Counted from the first letter of the stretch, positions 39,497 to 53,478 are shown. The stretch is 64,000 nucleotides of DNA from Dirofilaria immitis (GCA_024305405.1 JAKNDB010000098.1:3343501-3407500); one strand, 5' to 3'. A program made the numbers and translations. Notes: a model not told the origin generated them from the letters alone.

Positions 39497-40603
39497 GATC
39501 GTATCAACGTGTTCTACGCTTATTTGATAATATTAAATTGTTGTTCCTTCAGTTTTATTTTTCTTTAACAATACTACAACTTAATGAGGTAAAGTATCAA
39601 AAATTTTCGAACTATATCGAAATTTATTACCATTCAATATTCATCCTGTTGAATGCTTTGTTTTCTCTTTTATTACCTTTTCAATGAGCTAAGTATAAAT
39701 AAATAAAAGTGGAATTATTTCGCACGACAGAAATACATCATGGGAATAATTTTCGCGTTAGCTTTTTCCTATTACCAAAATTACCGAATGCTTCTTACAT
39801 AACTTTCATCTTTTGTTAAATCATTAAATCATTTAGTAGGTGAACAGAATAAGAAATTAAATTTGGCGATGAAAAACTTAAACGTTCTGATGTGCAAAAC
39901 ATTCGAGATCACTCGAAATACGAATTCCCATGACTTTAGTGTTTTTATGCAATTTTCGGAAGTTCCCGAGTATTTGAATGGATTGCAGTGTATGTTGGCA
40001 CATTGACAAACTTGATATAATGATTCAAAGAAGGAGGCGAGATTTCACATATATTCAAATTACATTATTAAGATGACATAGGAGAAAGTGCTGTGTGTGT
40101 GTGACCCGCTTCTCTTCGAGAACTGAGAAAACTCCGAAAGGAATCCGTAAATGTGAATGAAAAATGAAACGAATTGTCAGAAACCAACTTTTCTCTCGAA
40201 ATTATAGAATCTTTTTCATCAATTAAGTTCATTGATTTTCGAAAATTTTCAAATGCATTTTTTTAAAATATGATGTCTATGAAAATTTAGGAAACCGTTT
40301 GATTGTATTATTTCAAAAGAAAAAAGATACAACCAAGAGACATGTATTATAGTAATACAATTTTTGAACTGACATGAATTCAAATATGAATTTATTTTAA
40401 AACTTATTTCCTCGATTGAAGTTTTTTCTAGTAAATGATACATTCAAAAGTAAGAAATATTTATTGCAACATGTTAAATTAATCAATGCAAGAGATGTTT
40501 ATAGAAATTTTCAATCTCGTAAAAATTTTATAATTAAAATTCATCATGAATTTTTAAAAGATAGAAATTATGAAAATCATAACATATCAAATTTTCATTT
40601 ATT
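39497..40603. other. Convergent intergenic region, CCT4 to polyQ gene
   Basis: 1.1 kb between two genes that point at each other; it presumably holds both 3' ends. AATAAATAAA near 39698 is a candidate polyadenylation signal for CCT4. A less AT-rich patch (about 40080-40150, with a short GTGTGTGT run) has no sustained open frame. I see no gene. Confidence 0.5.
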
Positions 40604-43600
40604 TCATCCTTGATAAGCAACTTTATCAATATTTTCCATTTCATGGCATCGCTGTAAATATGCCTTGAAATTTGCACTTAGTTTTGGTTCTGCCGAATGC
40701 GCCTTTTCTAAAAGAAAATGATAACGTTCGAATTTTCATTTGAACTGATACAAATTAATATTTACACATACTGTATATTGAAATTGATCCATATTAATAC
40801 TTATTTATATTGTATATATAAATTTCCTGATAATTATAGTTGATGATAACCATTTTTGATAATCAATATTTTTAGTTTAAATAACTAAGTATTCAAGAAT
40901 TAAAAGCATCTTTTCTTATATATAGGAAAAAAACTGCCCAATTCCTTGTCATATATTAAGTTGTTTGGTTTTTTCTAAAAAAATTCCCTATGGAGTAAAA
41001 GTCAAAAAAAGAAGACGCCATATAGCAATAAATGAGAAACTTTGCCCTAGTTACGACAAATTGAACAAAAAGATCTGAACTAAAGAGAAATCAAAAGAAC
41101 AGCCCGTTAAAGTTAACACAGTAAAAGAAGACTCGACGAGTTTTGTAATAAAGATCATTGGGATAATGAATGCCAAACCTATTTCGTATATCAATTTTCA
41201 AACTTATTTCGTATATGAATTTCTAAACTATGCTTATTTATCGAATAACAGAATAGATATGATATTTTCGGCGATGATTTTTCGGAGATAAAGTACCGAT
41301 AACCTTAACATAATTATTGATAAATTAGGTAAATAAAGGTAAAATCAGAACTATAAAATAAAATAATTGATAAAATTTCAATAATTATTAATGTATTGAT
41401 TACCTAAAAATTCATCGCTACTATCTATTTTTGGATTGCCCATTTCGCTTGTAGATCGTGTTGATAATTTCGCATTTAACTCATTTTCTTGATCAGTTCC
41501 TGTTAATATTAAAAAAAAAAAAATGAAAACGATGGATAAAAATTGGTCGAAAAGTGTAAAATATTAAAATTTTGAAAAGTTCAATAAATGATTTTAAAAA
41601 TTTAAAAATTTTAAAACGTTGAAAATTCAAATTAGGAATAAATTCAAAATATTTTTTGTTGATGATTCCAAAGACATATATACATAGATGAGTTAATGAG
41701 TTATTTATTTTTTATAATTGTAAAAATTAAACCAGATGATGTTTGTCCAGTACTTCTTTGCTCTTCGTAAACTTCCATCCAACGACTCTTCCGTATCTTC
41801 ATCAACACAATTTTGATAAAAATTTGTTGCATGAAGCATTTCGGTTGAACCAGCTTTAAAATTTCAATTTAAAATTCATCAATGATTTTACATTAATTAT
41901 CATATCAAACAAACAATTATCATTATTACTGCTCACTCTCATTCATTTAATTCATCTTCTTGATTAATGAAACGTTGAAACATTTTCTTCATGAAGGTAT
42001 AAAAATAAAAACTAAGAAAAAGAAAAGGACACTTATGATGGATGCTTTACGCACATTTATCAACATTTCATAAACTGAATTAATTTAAATTATTAGCTAT
42101 TTGAATTTTTATTTGAATGCATAGAAACTTTTCTTAAAAATTCTTCCCAAATGCCTTAACTTAAATATCATTTTTTGTGCTATAATATCATCTTTTTTTT
42201 TCGAAAAAGAAAATGATGCTCAATCATTCTCGAAGAATCAACTCCGTCTTCAAAAAAAAAAAAAAGAAAAAGAACAATAAGGCCTAATTATTTGTTAAAA
42301 CTTACTCGGTAATCCTTCATTAAATCTAACACTCGGATTACTTCCATTTCCACTCGTTTCTCGATGCAAACAACAACTGCTGTTTTCACAGATTGATGAT
42401 GACTAAAGAAAAAAAAGTGAAGAAATACTTTCGATGATATACAGATTTATCACTTATCACTTGGGTTAAAAATCTAAAAGTTACAAATGTAATGCATACT
42501 TTAGTTGGAATAAATAAAAAAAATTTTTTTCAAAAAGAAAGATTAAAAAAGAAAGTTTAATTTATCAACGACAAACAAATATCAATGATAAATAAAGAAA
42601 AAACAAATGAAACAATTAGTTTATTGAGGGAAAAAGAAGAATGAAAATGAGAATAAAAAGAAATAATTTTTTCAAAAAAACTGATCCTAAAAAAAAAAGA
42701 TTGGCATATTTTAATTGGAAACAAAAAAAACAAAAGAAAAATAGCAGAACAATAATAAATGAAGGATTTTTTAAATGTATTATTTTTTTAATCCAAGTGA
42801 TAAAAAATCTTCAATCATTCGTTTTTCATTGCCATTTCAAATATCAAATATGATGAAATGAGTTTTTAGTAGTTTGCAATTCGCAATATTTTTAATGATG
42901 CAAATTGAATGGATGAAAAAGAAAAGAAAAGAAAAAGACCGTTGAAGCTAAATTCTTTTTTTTCCTTCTTTTATTTGAATTTCAAATATATGCATATTTT
43001 TTCGAGCATTAATTTTCTTCGCTCATTTTCATTTGATGAAGTAGTGAGCAATTTGAAACAAATATTCGACGAAAAATTCAAATTTATTTGAATAATAATT
43101 AAGCAAAAGAAAAGAATATTTTCTTTTTCTTCTAAACAATTAGATATATTGTAAAGTGGAATTTAACAAAAAAAAACAAATAATAAGTAAGAATAATAAG
43201 ATGGATATAAAATTTATCATATCAATCGACTACCATATCATTATCAAAATCATCATTATCATTATCATCATCATCTAATGATGCATGACAAGATTGTTAT
43301 AGATTGAAAACAATTTACGAATCAAATTTTACTTTTTTTTAGAAATTATCAATCTACGATAATAAGTAATGAAGTATCGAAAAATTGAAGCAAAATAATT
43401 TCATGTCATTTTCAGAAATTTAATAAATAAGTAACGATCCTGATAAATTAAAATATTCTTCGCTTGAATTTTACCAATTAAAAAAAATGACGATGCAGTG
43501 AGGAGAAAAAAATAGCACTAAAAATGGAAAATAACAATTATCGAAATATTTTCATAATAAAAAGATTTATTCTAGCATTTATAATTCCTGCACGATAAAT

Positions 43601-44286
43601 TATTTTATTGTAAAAATAAATTTGAAATGAAAAAAAATCATTTATAGTTATGACATAATATATAGATAAAATAAATAAATAAATCAATTAATTTAAATAT
43701 CTTTTCGAATACAATATGATAGATTTAATAATAGTAAAATATAAGCTTTATCTAATAATAAATAATCGATATTTGAATTAAAAATTATTTAATGTAATTC
43801 AGTAAAAGTTTTTACTCAATATATTTTACTATTATTATATCTATCATATTGTAATCTAAAAGATATTTGTAATTGAGTAAGTTTGAATTTTTAATTCAAA
43901 TAATTAATTTAATTTAATTAAATTAAAACTATTCCTTTACCATTTGTTCCGATGTTGATGCTGACATAGGACGAGAATTAACCATTTGTTGTTGTTTTTG
44001 TTGTTGTTGTTGTTGTTGTTGTTGTTTCTTGCCTGCGGTTGATATCAAATGATAATTTAATAATATGAAAATATGCAATAAGTAATTTTGGAATAAATTT
44101 TATATATCATAATATATTATTTAATTTTAAAATTAAAATCAAAAATCAAAACATAAATAAAAACAACAAACAAAAAATAAAAAAAATACAAAACTGCTAA
44201 CCTAGCTGATGAATTGTTGGTGCATATGCGCCTGATTTCTTTCGTTCAACTGGTAAATTTGAACAACAACCTTCACATAGCGGCAT
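40604..44286 (-). CDS. Uncharacterised six-exon protein with polyglutamine tract
   Basis: A chain of six minus-strand exons with matching phases: 44286-44202 (starts MPLCEGCCSNLPVERKKSGA), 44032-43941 (KK, eight Q, K, QQ, then MVNSRPMSAST), 42402-42306 (Ser/Cys-rich, SICENSSCCLHRE), 41853-41733 (GSTEMLHATNFYQNC, acidic), 41499-41404 (TDQENELNAKLSTRSTSEMG) and 40707-40604 (AYLQRCHEMENIDKVAYQG, stop). The product is about 195 residues, hydrophilic, with several Cys at the N-terminus (CEGCC) that could be lipidated or bind metal; this is speculation. No known domain is recognised. A TTCTAG acceptor upstream of the ATG, preceded by a CT-rich tract, could take a spliced leader or join a 5' untranslated exon. 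Exon 41853-41733 is two bases short of frame (frame ends YEEQRSTGQTSS), and its acceptor is TTTAAAG. The gene is probably real; function unknown. Confidence 0.68.
43694..43868. repeat. Imperfect inverted repeat in an intron (about 48-bp arms)
   Basis: The left arm, about 43694-43742 (AAATATCTTTTCGAATACAA...AATAGTAAAATAT), is matched by the reverse complement of the right arm, about 43821-43868 (ATATTTTACTATTATTATAT...AAGATATTT), with few mismatches across some 48 bases and a spacer of about 78 bases. It lies in the intron between exons 2 and 3 of the polyQ gene. It could be a fold-back/MITE remnant; no target-site duplication was verified. Confidence 0.65.
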
Positions 44287-44523
44287 TTTGTTATTTTTAA
44301 AATCGATGATCTTGATTTTATTGATTTCTAGAACAAAAGACAGAGAGAGAGAGAGAGAAGAGAGGGAGAGAAAGATGAAAAAAAGAAGGAAAAGCATATG
44401 CAATAATAAATATCATATAAACAATTTAATAATTAATAACAAAATTTGATTAATTATAAATCCAAAAATATTTTTGATTAAAATTTGAATTGAAAAAAAT
44501 TTAATCAATTTTTGATTAAATTT

Positions 44524-44810
44524 TTAGCGAAATTTGAGAGAAAAATGATAAAAAAAGATGCATAATCTGAGAGAAAAGATGATAAAAAAAGCAAAGGAAA
44601 AAAATGATAAAAAAAGATGCATAATCTGAGAGAAAAAATGATAAAAAAGATGCATAATCTGAGAGAAAAATGATAAAAAAAGATGCATAATCTGAGAGAA
44701 AAAATGATAAAAAAGATGAAAAATTTGAGAGAAAAAATGATAAAAAAAAGCAAAGGAAAAAAATGATAAAAAAGATGCAAAATCGGAGAGAAAAATGATA
44801 AAATAAAGTG
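44524..44810. repeat. AG-rich minisatellite, GATGCATAATCTGAGAGAAAAA units
   Basis: Seven or more imperfect units of roughly 30 bases (GAGAGAAAAA(A)TGATAAAAAA(A)GATGCATAATCT), with a deviant AAAGCAAAGGAAAAA spacer inserted twice. It produces long minus-strand open frames of Phe/Leu/Ser that are not genes. Confidence 0.85.
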
Positions 44811-47060
44811 ATAAAAAAAGCTGGAAGAGAATGCTCTGTATTTTTTTAATAAAAAAATTAAAGAAAAGTTTATGGTGATACATATTTCTTCGTTTTTTTT
44901 GCAAAATAAAAATTCTATATTATCATCTTAAATAACTTGACCTGAATTAATTTTATCAATTAGAGAAAGAGAAAAAAAGACAGAGAGAGAAAGAGTGTAG
45001 GTCGAGAAAAATGTCAAGAATGATATTGTTGCAGAAATATAAATAATAGATGAAATTTATATTAAAATACCAAAAAAAAAAAAAAAAGAATAGTAGAAAT
45101 AGCAGCTATAGGATAAAATGTCATTCTTTGAAAATAAATAGACTTAAATAGATGAATGTCTCTCGTATTTTTTTTCCCTTTTTTCTTCTCATTTTTTTTT
45201 TTTTTTGTTGATAAATGTATGAGTTATAAATTTTGCAAATGCAATAAATTGTTCAAATTAGTTCAATATGATAAATGATAATTTTAGGTATAATTTTTTT
45301 AAAAAAGAAAACAAAAAATGAGATTGAAAATTAAATGTAATCAAAATAAAACAAAAAAAAGGGAAAAATATGAAAAAAACACTTAAAATATAAACAATAT
45401 TATTATTTACTAAATTAATTGATACATAATTGTTAAACAAAATAGTAATCTTTTATTTGTTATTATTAATTAATATCGTATTTTATTGATTATCATTTAT
45501 TTGATAGCGAAATTTCAAATTGTTCAATAAAACAATTTGATTAATTCAAATAAAATATATTTTTATTTGTAAAAATGAAATTATAAATGATACTGATTAG
45601 ATATATTTTTTTATATCATTTAATTAAAAAAACGATGATAATAATAACTAAGAAGAAGAAATGTATTGCTAAAAGGATATGAATAAATTTTCTCAAGAAT
45701 GAAAGAAAAAAAAAAGATAGAATCTATCTACCAATTTGCATAAATTATTCAATAATTATAATAGCATGGATGAAACGAAAAAAGAAAAAAAAAACGAAAT
45801 TTAAATCATCAAACAAATCTAAGCCTAATAATATTCATCAATTTTTAGAAGCAAAAAATAAAAAAGAAAAACGAAATTTTTTAATTTAAATTATTCAAAT
45901 AAACGTCAACATTAAATTGTTTATGTAAAGTATATAAATTAAAGAAAGGAAAGGAGAAAAAAAACTGAAATAATTTTAATTTAGAAAGTTAATAATTTTT
46001 GCTGCTTTCTCAAAATCAAAATCAAAAAAGCAAAGAAAGAAGAAATTTCATCGTTTTTCCTATTTTCGTTTTCTTACTAAAATCGATAAGAAATAAAAGC
46101 TTTTGCTTCAAAAGAAAAAAGTAAAGAAAAGAAAAAGAAATTCTTTGCTTCAAAAAAAAAAAAAAAACGAAGAAATGAAAAATAGAAAATCATCTATCTA
46201 TTCAATAGTATGAGAAAAATAGGCTTTAAAAAAAAGTTGACAAAATGAAAGAGTTAGTTAGCGAAAAATAAATCGCTTCAATTTGTTAACAAAAAAATTA
46301 ATAAAGTTAAACTTAATTCAAATGAAATTTTTAATCAAACAATTTAATTGATGTATGGAAAAGGAAAATGGAAAAAAAAAGAAAGAATGGATTGATTTGA
46401 TTTGTTTGAAAATTAAAATTTAAAATTCAAATAAGAAATAGATGAATCAATAATAATTGATGGTTTTTAAATGATTAATGTACTTTGTTTTAATCATTGA
46501 AAATTTACTAATATTAGAATTAAAAATATTAATTCCTTTTTTTTCTTTCTCTTCTTCTCTCTCTCTCTCTCTCTCTTCTTTTTCCAATTCATTTCTTGCT
46601 TTCAAGGAAGATACTTATAGATGATAGGTAAATCTTTAAAATGAACTAAAAATGATCCAGATAAATCCAATAATATTTTATACGCTTCCTATAAATATTG
46701 ATAAATTTTTCTCTAAGAGAGGAAAATAAGTTGATTTATTTTCCAAAAAAAAGTAATTTCCTGCCAATTTATTTATCATATTTGGATAAAAGTATTATTG
46801 ACATATAATAAATATAATAAAATTAGAATAAAAGAACTTTAAAGAAAAGATGATGAAATATCAATCAAAATAAAAACATTATAAATATATCAAATTTTAT
46901 CATCGCAAATGTATTCAATCTGATTTACACGAATTGTATTGGGAAATATTTCCAAATTTATATCAAAATTTTATTTTTGTTTTCTTAAAAATAACAAAAT
47001 ATAAATATTAGAATAAATCTTTTTTACAAAAAAACTATTTCAAATATATCAAAAATTTAA

Positions 47061-47300
47061 TATTTTTGTAGCATATTCTAGTTCGAAAAAAAGTGATAAT
47101 GGAAATGAATTACTAATTTATGAAATAAAATTATAACGAATATTTTTATAGCATATTCTAGTTCGAAAAAAAGTGATGTTGGAAATGGATTACTAATTCA
47201 TGGAATAAAATTATAACGAATATTTTTATAGCATATTCTAGTTCGAAAAAAAGTGATATTGGAAATGGATTACTAATTTATGAAATAAAATTATAACGAA
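47061..47300. repeat. 80-bp tandem repeat, three copies
   Basis: The unit TATTTTTATAGCATATTCTA continues with GTTCGAAAAAAAGTGAT and a conserved tail ATAAAATTATAACGAA. GCATATTCTA starts at 47071, 47151 and 47231, an exact 80-base period, with only a few substitutions between copies. Confidence 0.92.
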
Positions 47301-48255
47301 ATTAGAAAAAAATTTTAATTATTTTGAAATATGATTAGAAGCAAAAAAATAGTAGAAAAATATTAGTAAAAAATATATGAAATATAAGTAACAGTATATC
47401 AAAATACTGTAAAATTTTCATTGTCCCACATTTGTATGGTAATAATTTAGAGATGGAAATAGTAATTAATAAATTAATAGAATATTTATGAAAATATAAA
47501 TAAACATATCAATATCTCATAGCGAATAAAATATTTGTAAAAAGGGAAAAAAATTAACTCTTAAATAAATGATAACAATAATTTCGTTTGTTCGTTTTTT
47601 TTTTTGTTTAAATTATAAAAATAATTTTAATAGAATATGAATTAATAATATATTATTATTATTATTTGTTAATTAATACGACTAAAAATTGATATATGAT
47701 ATGATTAGCAAATTAGTATTTGAACGATAATGATAAATGATATAATTCGAAGGAAATTATTATATTTCTAAATAAGAACTTTCATTCGATATTTTTTGAA
47801 TATTTACAATCAATTTTAGATACTATTCAATTTTAAAATAATATAATATAATAAAGAAATATTTTGAATATTTTGCTCAATTTCAAATAATATAATTAAG
47901 AAGTAAAAATAATAAAAGAAGAAAATTATAGAATAATATATATAACTTCATAATTTAATCGTAATTAAATTTTAATTTATATGCATAATTTTTAAAAGTA
48001 AATATTTAATTTTTTGTATTATGATATCAATAATCAATTTATATTTAATATCAGTAAGAAAATTAAATGAATAAAGATGAGAGCATTTTTCGAGCACAGG
48101 AAAATTTGATCTCGAAATGATTATTTGTATACTAATTACCACATTTATTTAACATATAACTACTGCGACAAATTAATAAGTATTATCTTTGATTAAAAAT
48201 ACTATCACTGTACTATGATAAAAATTTATTCAAATCTTATTTTTCAAATTTTAAC

Positions 48256-48330
48256 GAAATCAAAGATTATAAATGATAACCAAATCAAAGACTACGACGA
48301 ATAATAACCAAATCAAAGATTACGAATGAA
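48256..48330. repeat. Short tandem repeat AACCAAATCAAAGATTACGA
   Basis: Three units of 25-28 bases share AAATCAAAG(A)(T/C)TA followed by a variable (A/G)AATGATAACC-like end. Confidence 0.65.
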
Positions 48331-48549
48331 AAGTTTAAATAATTTATCAACACAACGTATCATGACGGAATTAAATAATATATGCCGTAAACAATAAGGA
48401 AGAAGTTTGTTGATAAATTTGATTAGATGAAACGTCAATTCAATTCTTTCGAAATATCGAATAAACAAAAAAAAGTTTGATCATTTTGAAATAAATATCA
48501 TAAGGAATTTCAAAAGAAATTCTTCAAATACCTTTCCAGTTAAATTATT

Positions 48550-48800
48550 AAATGGAATAAAAAGAAAAAAATAAATTGGAATAAAAAAAAAACAAAAAAA
48601 TTATCATAAAAAGGAAGAAACAAAAAATGGAATAAAAAGAAAAAACAAAAAAATTGGAATAAAAAGAAAGAAATAAAAAATGGGATAAAAAGGAAAAAAC
48701 AAGAAAGAATTCAAATAAAAGAGAAAAAAACGAAAAAATACTGGAATAGAAAAGAAAGAAACAAAAAACAAATTGGAATAAAAGGAGAAAAAAAGACAAA
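48550..48800. repeat. A-rich minisatellite, GGAATAAAAAGAAAAAAC units
   Basis: Repeated TTGGAATAAAAAG...AAACAAAAAA units of about 30-40 bases. The overlapping Phe/Leu/Ser open frames on the minus strand are products of the repeat. Confidence 0.75.
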
Positions 48801-49528
48801 ACAACAATAAACATGTTTAATCAAATACTTGACTAATATTAAATTTCACAAATAAAGATATTAAATTTCATAAATAAAAAAGGGAAAAAAAACCGATTAA
48901 AAAATATCTTTATAGCAAATATATTTTATCAAATCAATAATTTTATCATATATACGAATTGTTGATATGCATATATGTAAATTAAATTATTTTACGAAAT
49001 TTATCAGAATATTCAACAGCTAAAACGTAATTGATAAAATTAAATTTGCCATTTGAATAAGTGATGGAAATAAAATAAAAGGAAGTCTTCAGAAAATAAC
49101 AAAATATTAGTTGCTTTTTCAGATAAAATGAAATATCAGAAATTTTTCTTCACATAATAATAATATATCAAAGAATTAACAAAAAAAAAAGAAAAAGAAA
49201 AGTTATAATTATAATTTTAATCATGCATCAAGCAGAAATCATGATATAAACCAGTATTATTATTATTATTAGTATTACTATTAACACTATAATATTGTGT
49301 AATTAACACAGATTTAATGAGCCATACTATCACTGTTATCAAATAATTAAGACATAGAAATCATTGTAATTAATCGCGACATATTTTTAATATAAATCAA
49401 GTTTATATTACTATATCATTAAATGAATCATATAATCATTATTAACAAATAATTACGACATAGAAATCGCTGAAATTAATCATGAAGTAATTTTAATATA
49501 AATCAAGTCACACTATTATCATCGTTAT

Positions 49529-49955
<427 letters not shown>

Positions 49956-50287
49956 TAGATATATTATGAAATGTAATATTTCATTTATCTAATAAAACAT
50001 ATAACCGAATATTTTGAAATTATTTAATTCTGTAAAACATTTTGTTGAAATTCTAAAAATAACTCCAATAAAATTAGCACTTATATGAAATTTTTTAAAA
50101 AAACAAAAAAAAGTTTACTCAACAAAACAAGAATATATCTATTAATTCAAAATTTAAATAAGAAATTTCAACGATTATATTAAACAATCAAATTTTTCAT
50201 TTTAAAAATAAAATATAATCAAAATATATATATATTTAGTATCAAATTTTAACGCTTCAAATATTTCAGCGTTTTTATTAAGAAATA

Positions 50288-50288
50288 T

Positions 50289-50337
<49 letters not shown>
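50288..50337. repeat. (AAT)n microsatellite
   Basis: Sixteen to seventeen perfect AAT units. A second, shorter pure tract lies at about 51277-51317. Confidence 0.95.
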
Positions 50338-51274
50338 GATTGATTATAAACGATGAAAAGTAATATATTTCATCGTGAAATTTCATCAAGAAATATAAGA
50401 AAGAAAGAAAAAAAATTTTTTGAAAAATAATATGCTAACAATGCATTTAGTTTATTTATCATTTTAGCTTATTCAAGAGAGACAAATTGAATGAAAATTG
50501 TAAAAGTTAAAAGAAATTTATTATTTAAATTTTTTTAAAAAAAAAGAAATTAAACTAAAATGTTTATAACAAATATATATATATATATTAATAAATAAGC
50601 ATTTGCAATAAAATATTGATGAAGAAATAAACAAAAATATAAATAAACTTGAATATTTGTGTTGTAAACACTTATATATTATCTTTCATTCTCTTGGCCC
50701 TCTTTCTTTCTCTCTCTCTGTACGATTATATTTATAATCATAATCATCTAATATTAAATTTTGATTAATCGATAGCTAAAATGTAGCATGGCTTAACTTA
50801 GAGAATAGCCCAAATCTAATCATTCACATCAATAGTACTCCCATAAAAATAAAAATAGCCTTTCAAGTGGAAAAAAAAAAGAAACTCTAATTGTCAATTG
50901 ATGTCATTCTATCGTTTCTTTCATTTTTTTGCTTAAATAAACGTATTATTTGAAAAAAAAGAAAAGAAATAGTAAAAATTTTCAATCAAATGATACTTTA
51001 ATATACCGTAATTTTTCCTAATTCTACCGTAATCCTCCTATCAAGTAAAAAAAGAAGCAATTATTTCGTAAAGAAATTTCTGAGATGAAACAAAATTCTA
51101 ATTTTAATTTTAACATCAACATCACAACTTTGTAATATAAGAAGGATAAAATTTCATTCCTTTTTTTATTTCAATAAACACTTCTCATTTATCAATCAAC
51201 ATTTCAGACGATGAAATATTTGATGCGAAAAAAAATGAAATTTTATTTTATAGTTGATAGAAAATCAAATCAGA

Positions 51275-51320
<46 letters not shown>

Positions 51321-51465
51321 TAGTAGTATTAATAAAAATGATAGTAATAAATTTTCTTTTAATAAATTTATAATTTTAGAAAGCAATTCAAAAAAATAAA
51401 ATAAAATGAAATCTTATCCTATTTTTAAATTTTATAATTAATAGAATATCAACTGAAATAGCGAT

Positions 51466-51564
51466 AATGAAAGTAATAATAATAATAATAGTAATAATAA
51501 TAATAATGACAGTAACAACAATAATAATAATAATAATAATAATAGTGATAATAATAATAATATT

Positions 51565-51634
<70 letters not shown>

Positions 51635-51765
51635 GTAATAATAATAATATTAATAATAGCAATAATAATAACGATGATAATAATAATAATAATAGTAGCA
51701 GTAATAATGATAACGATAATAATAACAATAAAAATAATGGTAATAATTAATAATAATAATGGCAC
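51466..51765. repeat. Degenerate (AAT)n tract, 300 bp
   Basis: AAT triplets with frequent AGT, GAT, ACA, AAC and GCA replacements. The triplet register is kept over most of its length, as expected of an old array decaying by point mutation. Confidence 0.9.
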
Positions 51766-53164
51766 TAGTAAAAATGATAATAATAACTATACAATTTCAT
51801 AGATTAGATTGATTAGATGAAAAAAGATTATTTTATAATAAAAATAACATCTCAATTGAAATTGAAATTTATCATTTAGTGATAAAAATTTTCAATCACA
51901 TTTTATAATATCATCTCATTTTATTTATCAATAGAATGATATGATTTTCAAATTCATTTATTTATTCATCTAATGATTTCTTCAGTTTAATCAAAATTTC
52001 TTAATTAATTGTCACATATTTCTTTCATTGTATAAATAAATATAAAAGCATAATCTTTTTTCTATTAAGAATTTACTTAGACATTAGGAAATGCATTACT
52101 TTATGATCTATGCTCATTCGCGAATTCAAGTTTATTTTGGAAAAAAGAAACTTATGTGAACTATTTTTTTGGTTAAAAATTTTTTCAATTTTTAGCTTAA
52201 TATAAATATTTTAGTCGGACAAATTTAAGTCATTAATTATAATGATTGAAATTTTGTAAACTAATTTTAAATTCATCCGATCATTCCAATCATATCAAAA
52301 TCACACGATCATATCAATATGATCCAATCGTATCAAAATCATACAAAATCCTAGCAATTCTTTTATTTTCCATTCTTTATTTTATATATAAGAAAAAATT
52401 TACAGTTCTATGATTTCTGTTCCGCTTTCTCGAATGATCGTTGAAATAATGGAAAAAAAGTTTTAAAATTTTGAAGAGTTTGAAGTTTGAAAAAAAATTC
52501 AGAGATAGACCATTCAATATTTAAATCTTAAAATTGAAATTGAAATTTCATAAACTCAAATTTGAAAAAAAATTTGGAAAAGAGGAAAATAAAAAGAAAC
52601 AAACAAAAAAAAGGAAAAATGAATAAATAAAATTTTTCATACTAAAACAAATTTAACTAAACTATTGAAATTTATATAAAAAAAAAAAACAAAATACTAT
52701 GTCATAATAATATTTTACCGTATCGTTATGAGAAGAGAAATGAATGAATGAATAAAATAATCTTATAAAGTTTTAAAAACTGATTTCATTCGCTATCCTT
52801 CAGAATTTGCCATCTTTCAGAATGAATCATTGAAATAATTTCTCGAATTTAACATCCTTTTGAAAGTAATCAGTAAGCATGAATGATGAATGATGATGGA
52901 ATGATTTTTTTTTCTTTTTTTTAAAGTTGAATTCATTCCATTTGAAGAAAGCATTCTGTCAAATGATTTTCCAATGTTAAACTCATTTCATTTTGAATGA
53001 AGCCTAGCAGAATCACTGGTGAAATTAGTTTTCAAAATGGAATTTGATTCTATTCGTATCATTCTGATTCTCAAAACGATCCATCTTTTTAATCTTTTGT
53101 TTTCTAGAAAATTTTCATAGAATTTCAAATTTGCAAAAGCATTGGAATTTTTTTCTATCATTTG

Positions 53165-53245
53165 CCAACTGAGCTATCCTACGATGCATAATGGTGTAGT
53201 GGATTTGATATATGCTTCTAGGTTAGGGGTTAAAAAGTTCGGTGC
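53165..53245 (+). other. tRNA-promoter-like motifs (possible tRNA-derived repeat)
   Basis: TGGTGTAGTGG at 53192-53202 fits the Pol III A box. GTTCGGTGC at 53237-53245 is a partial B box at about the right distance. Head-to-head on the minus strand, TAGCTCAGTTGG (53176-53165) is another A-box match. No complete cloverleaf can be drawn for either, so these are not tRNA genes; a decayed tRNA-derived short element is possible. Confidence 0.2.
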
Positions 53246-53376
53246 CTCCTATGAGAAGATGATGTTTGCTGAATGAAGAATAGAAGTTATCCCTGTCATA
53301 GTCTTGCATTGATGACACAATTCCTCGTTTCTGACAGCACCACTTCTTATTTGAGCAAAATATAGAAACGACTATT

Positions 53377-53478
53377 GCTACCCGCATTTCTGAGTGGTTA
53401 CCCACATCTTTGGGTTGCTATCCACATTTCTGAATAGTTACCCACGTCTTTGCGTTGCTAACCCACATTCCCGGGTAG
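53377..53478. repeat. 40-bp minisatellite, about 2.5 copies
   Basis: GCTA(C/T)CC(G/A)CATTTCTGA(G/A)T starts at 53377, 53417 and 53457, an exact period of 40. Each unit is itself two diverged halves of about 20 bases (TACCCACATCTTTGGGTTGC type), so the array arose by a two-step duplication. It is less AT-rich than its surroundings. Confidence 0.85.

Noticed and set aside
44505..44904. Two long minus-strand Phe/Ser/Leu frames resembling a membrane protein
   Set aside because: They follow the periodic GATGCATAATCTGAGAG minisatellite; hydrophobicity comes from poly-T on the minus strand.
51388..51802. Overlapping Ile/Leu-rich frames on both strands
   Set aside because: Translation of the degenerate (AAT)n array.
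53165..53245. Complete tRNA gene
   Set aside because: A- and partial B-box matches only; no acceptor stem or anticodon arm can be paired on either strand.
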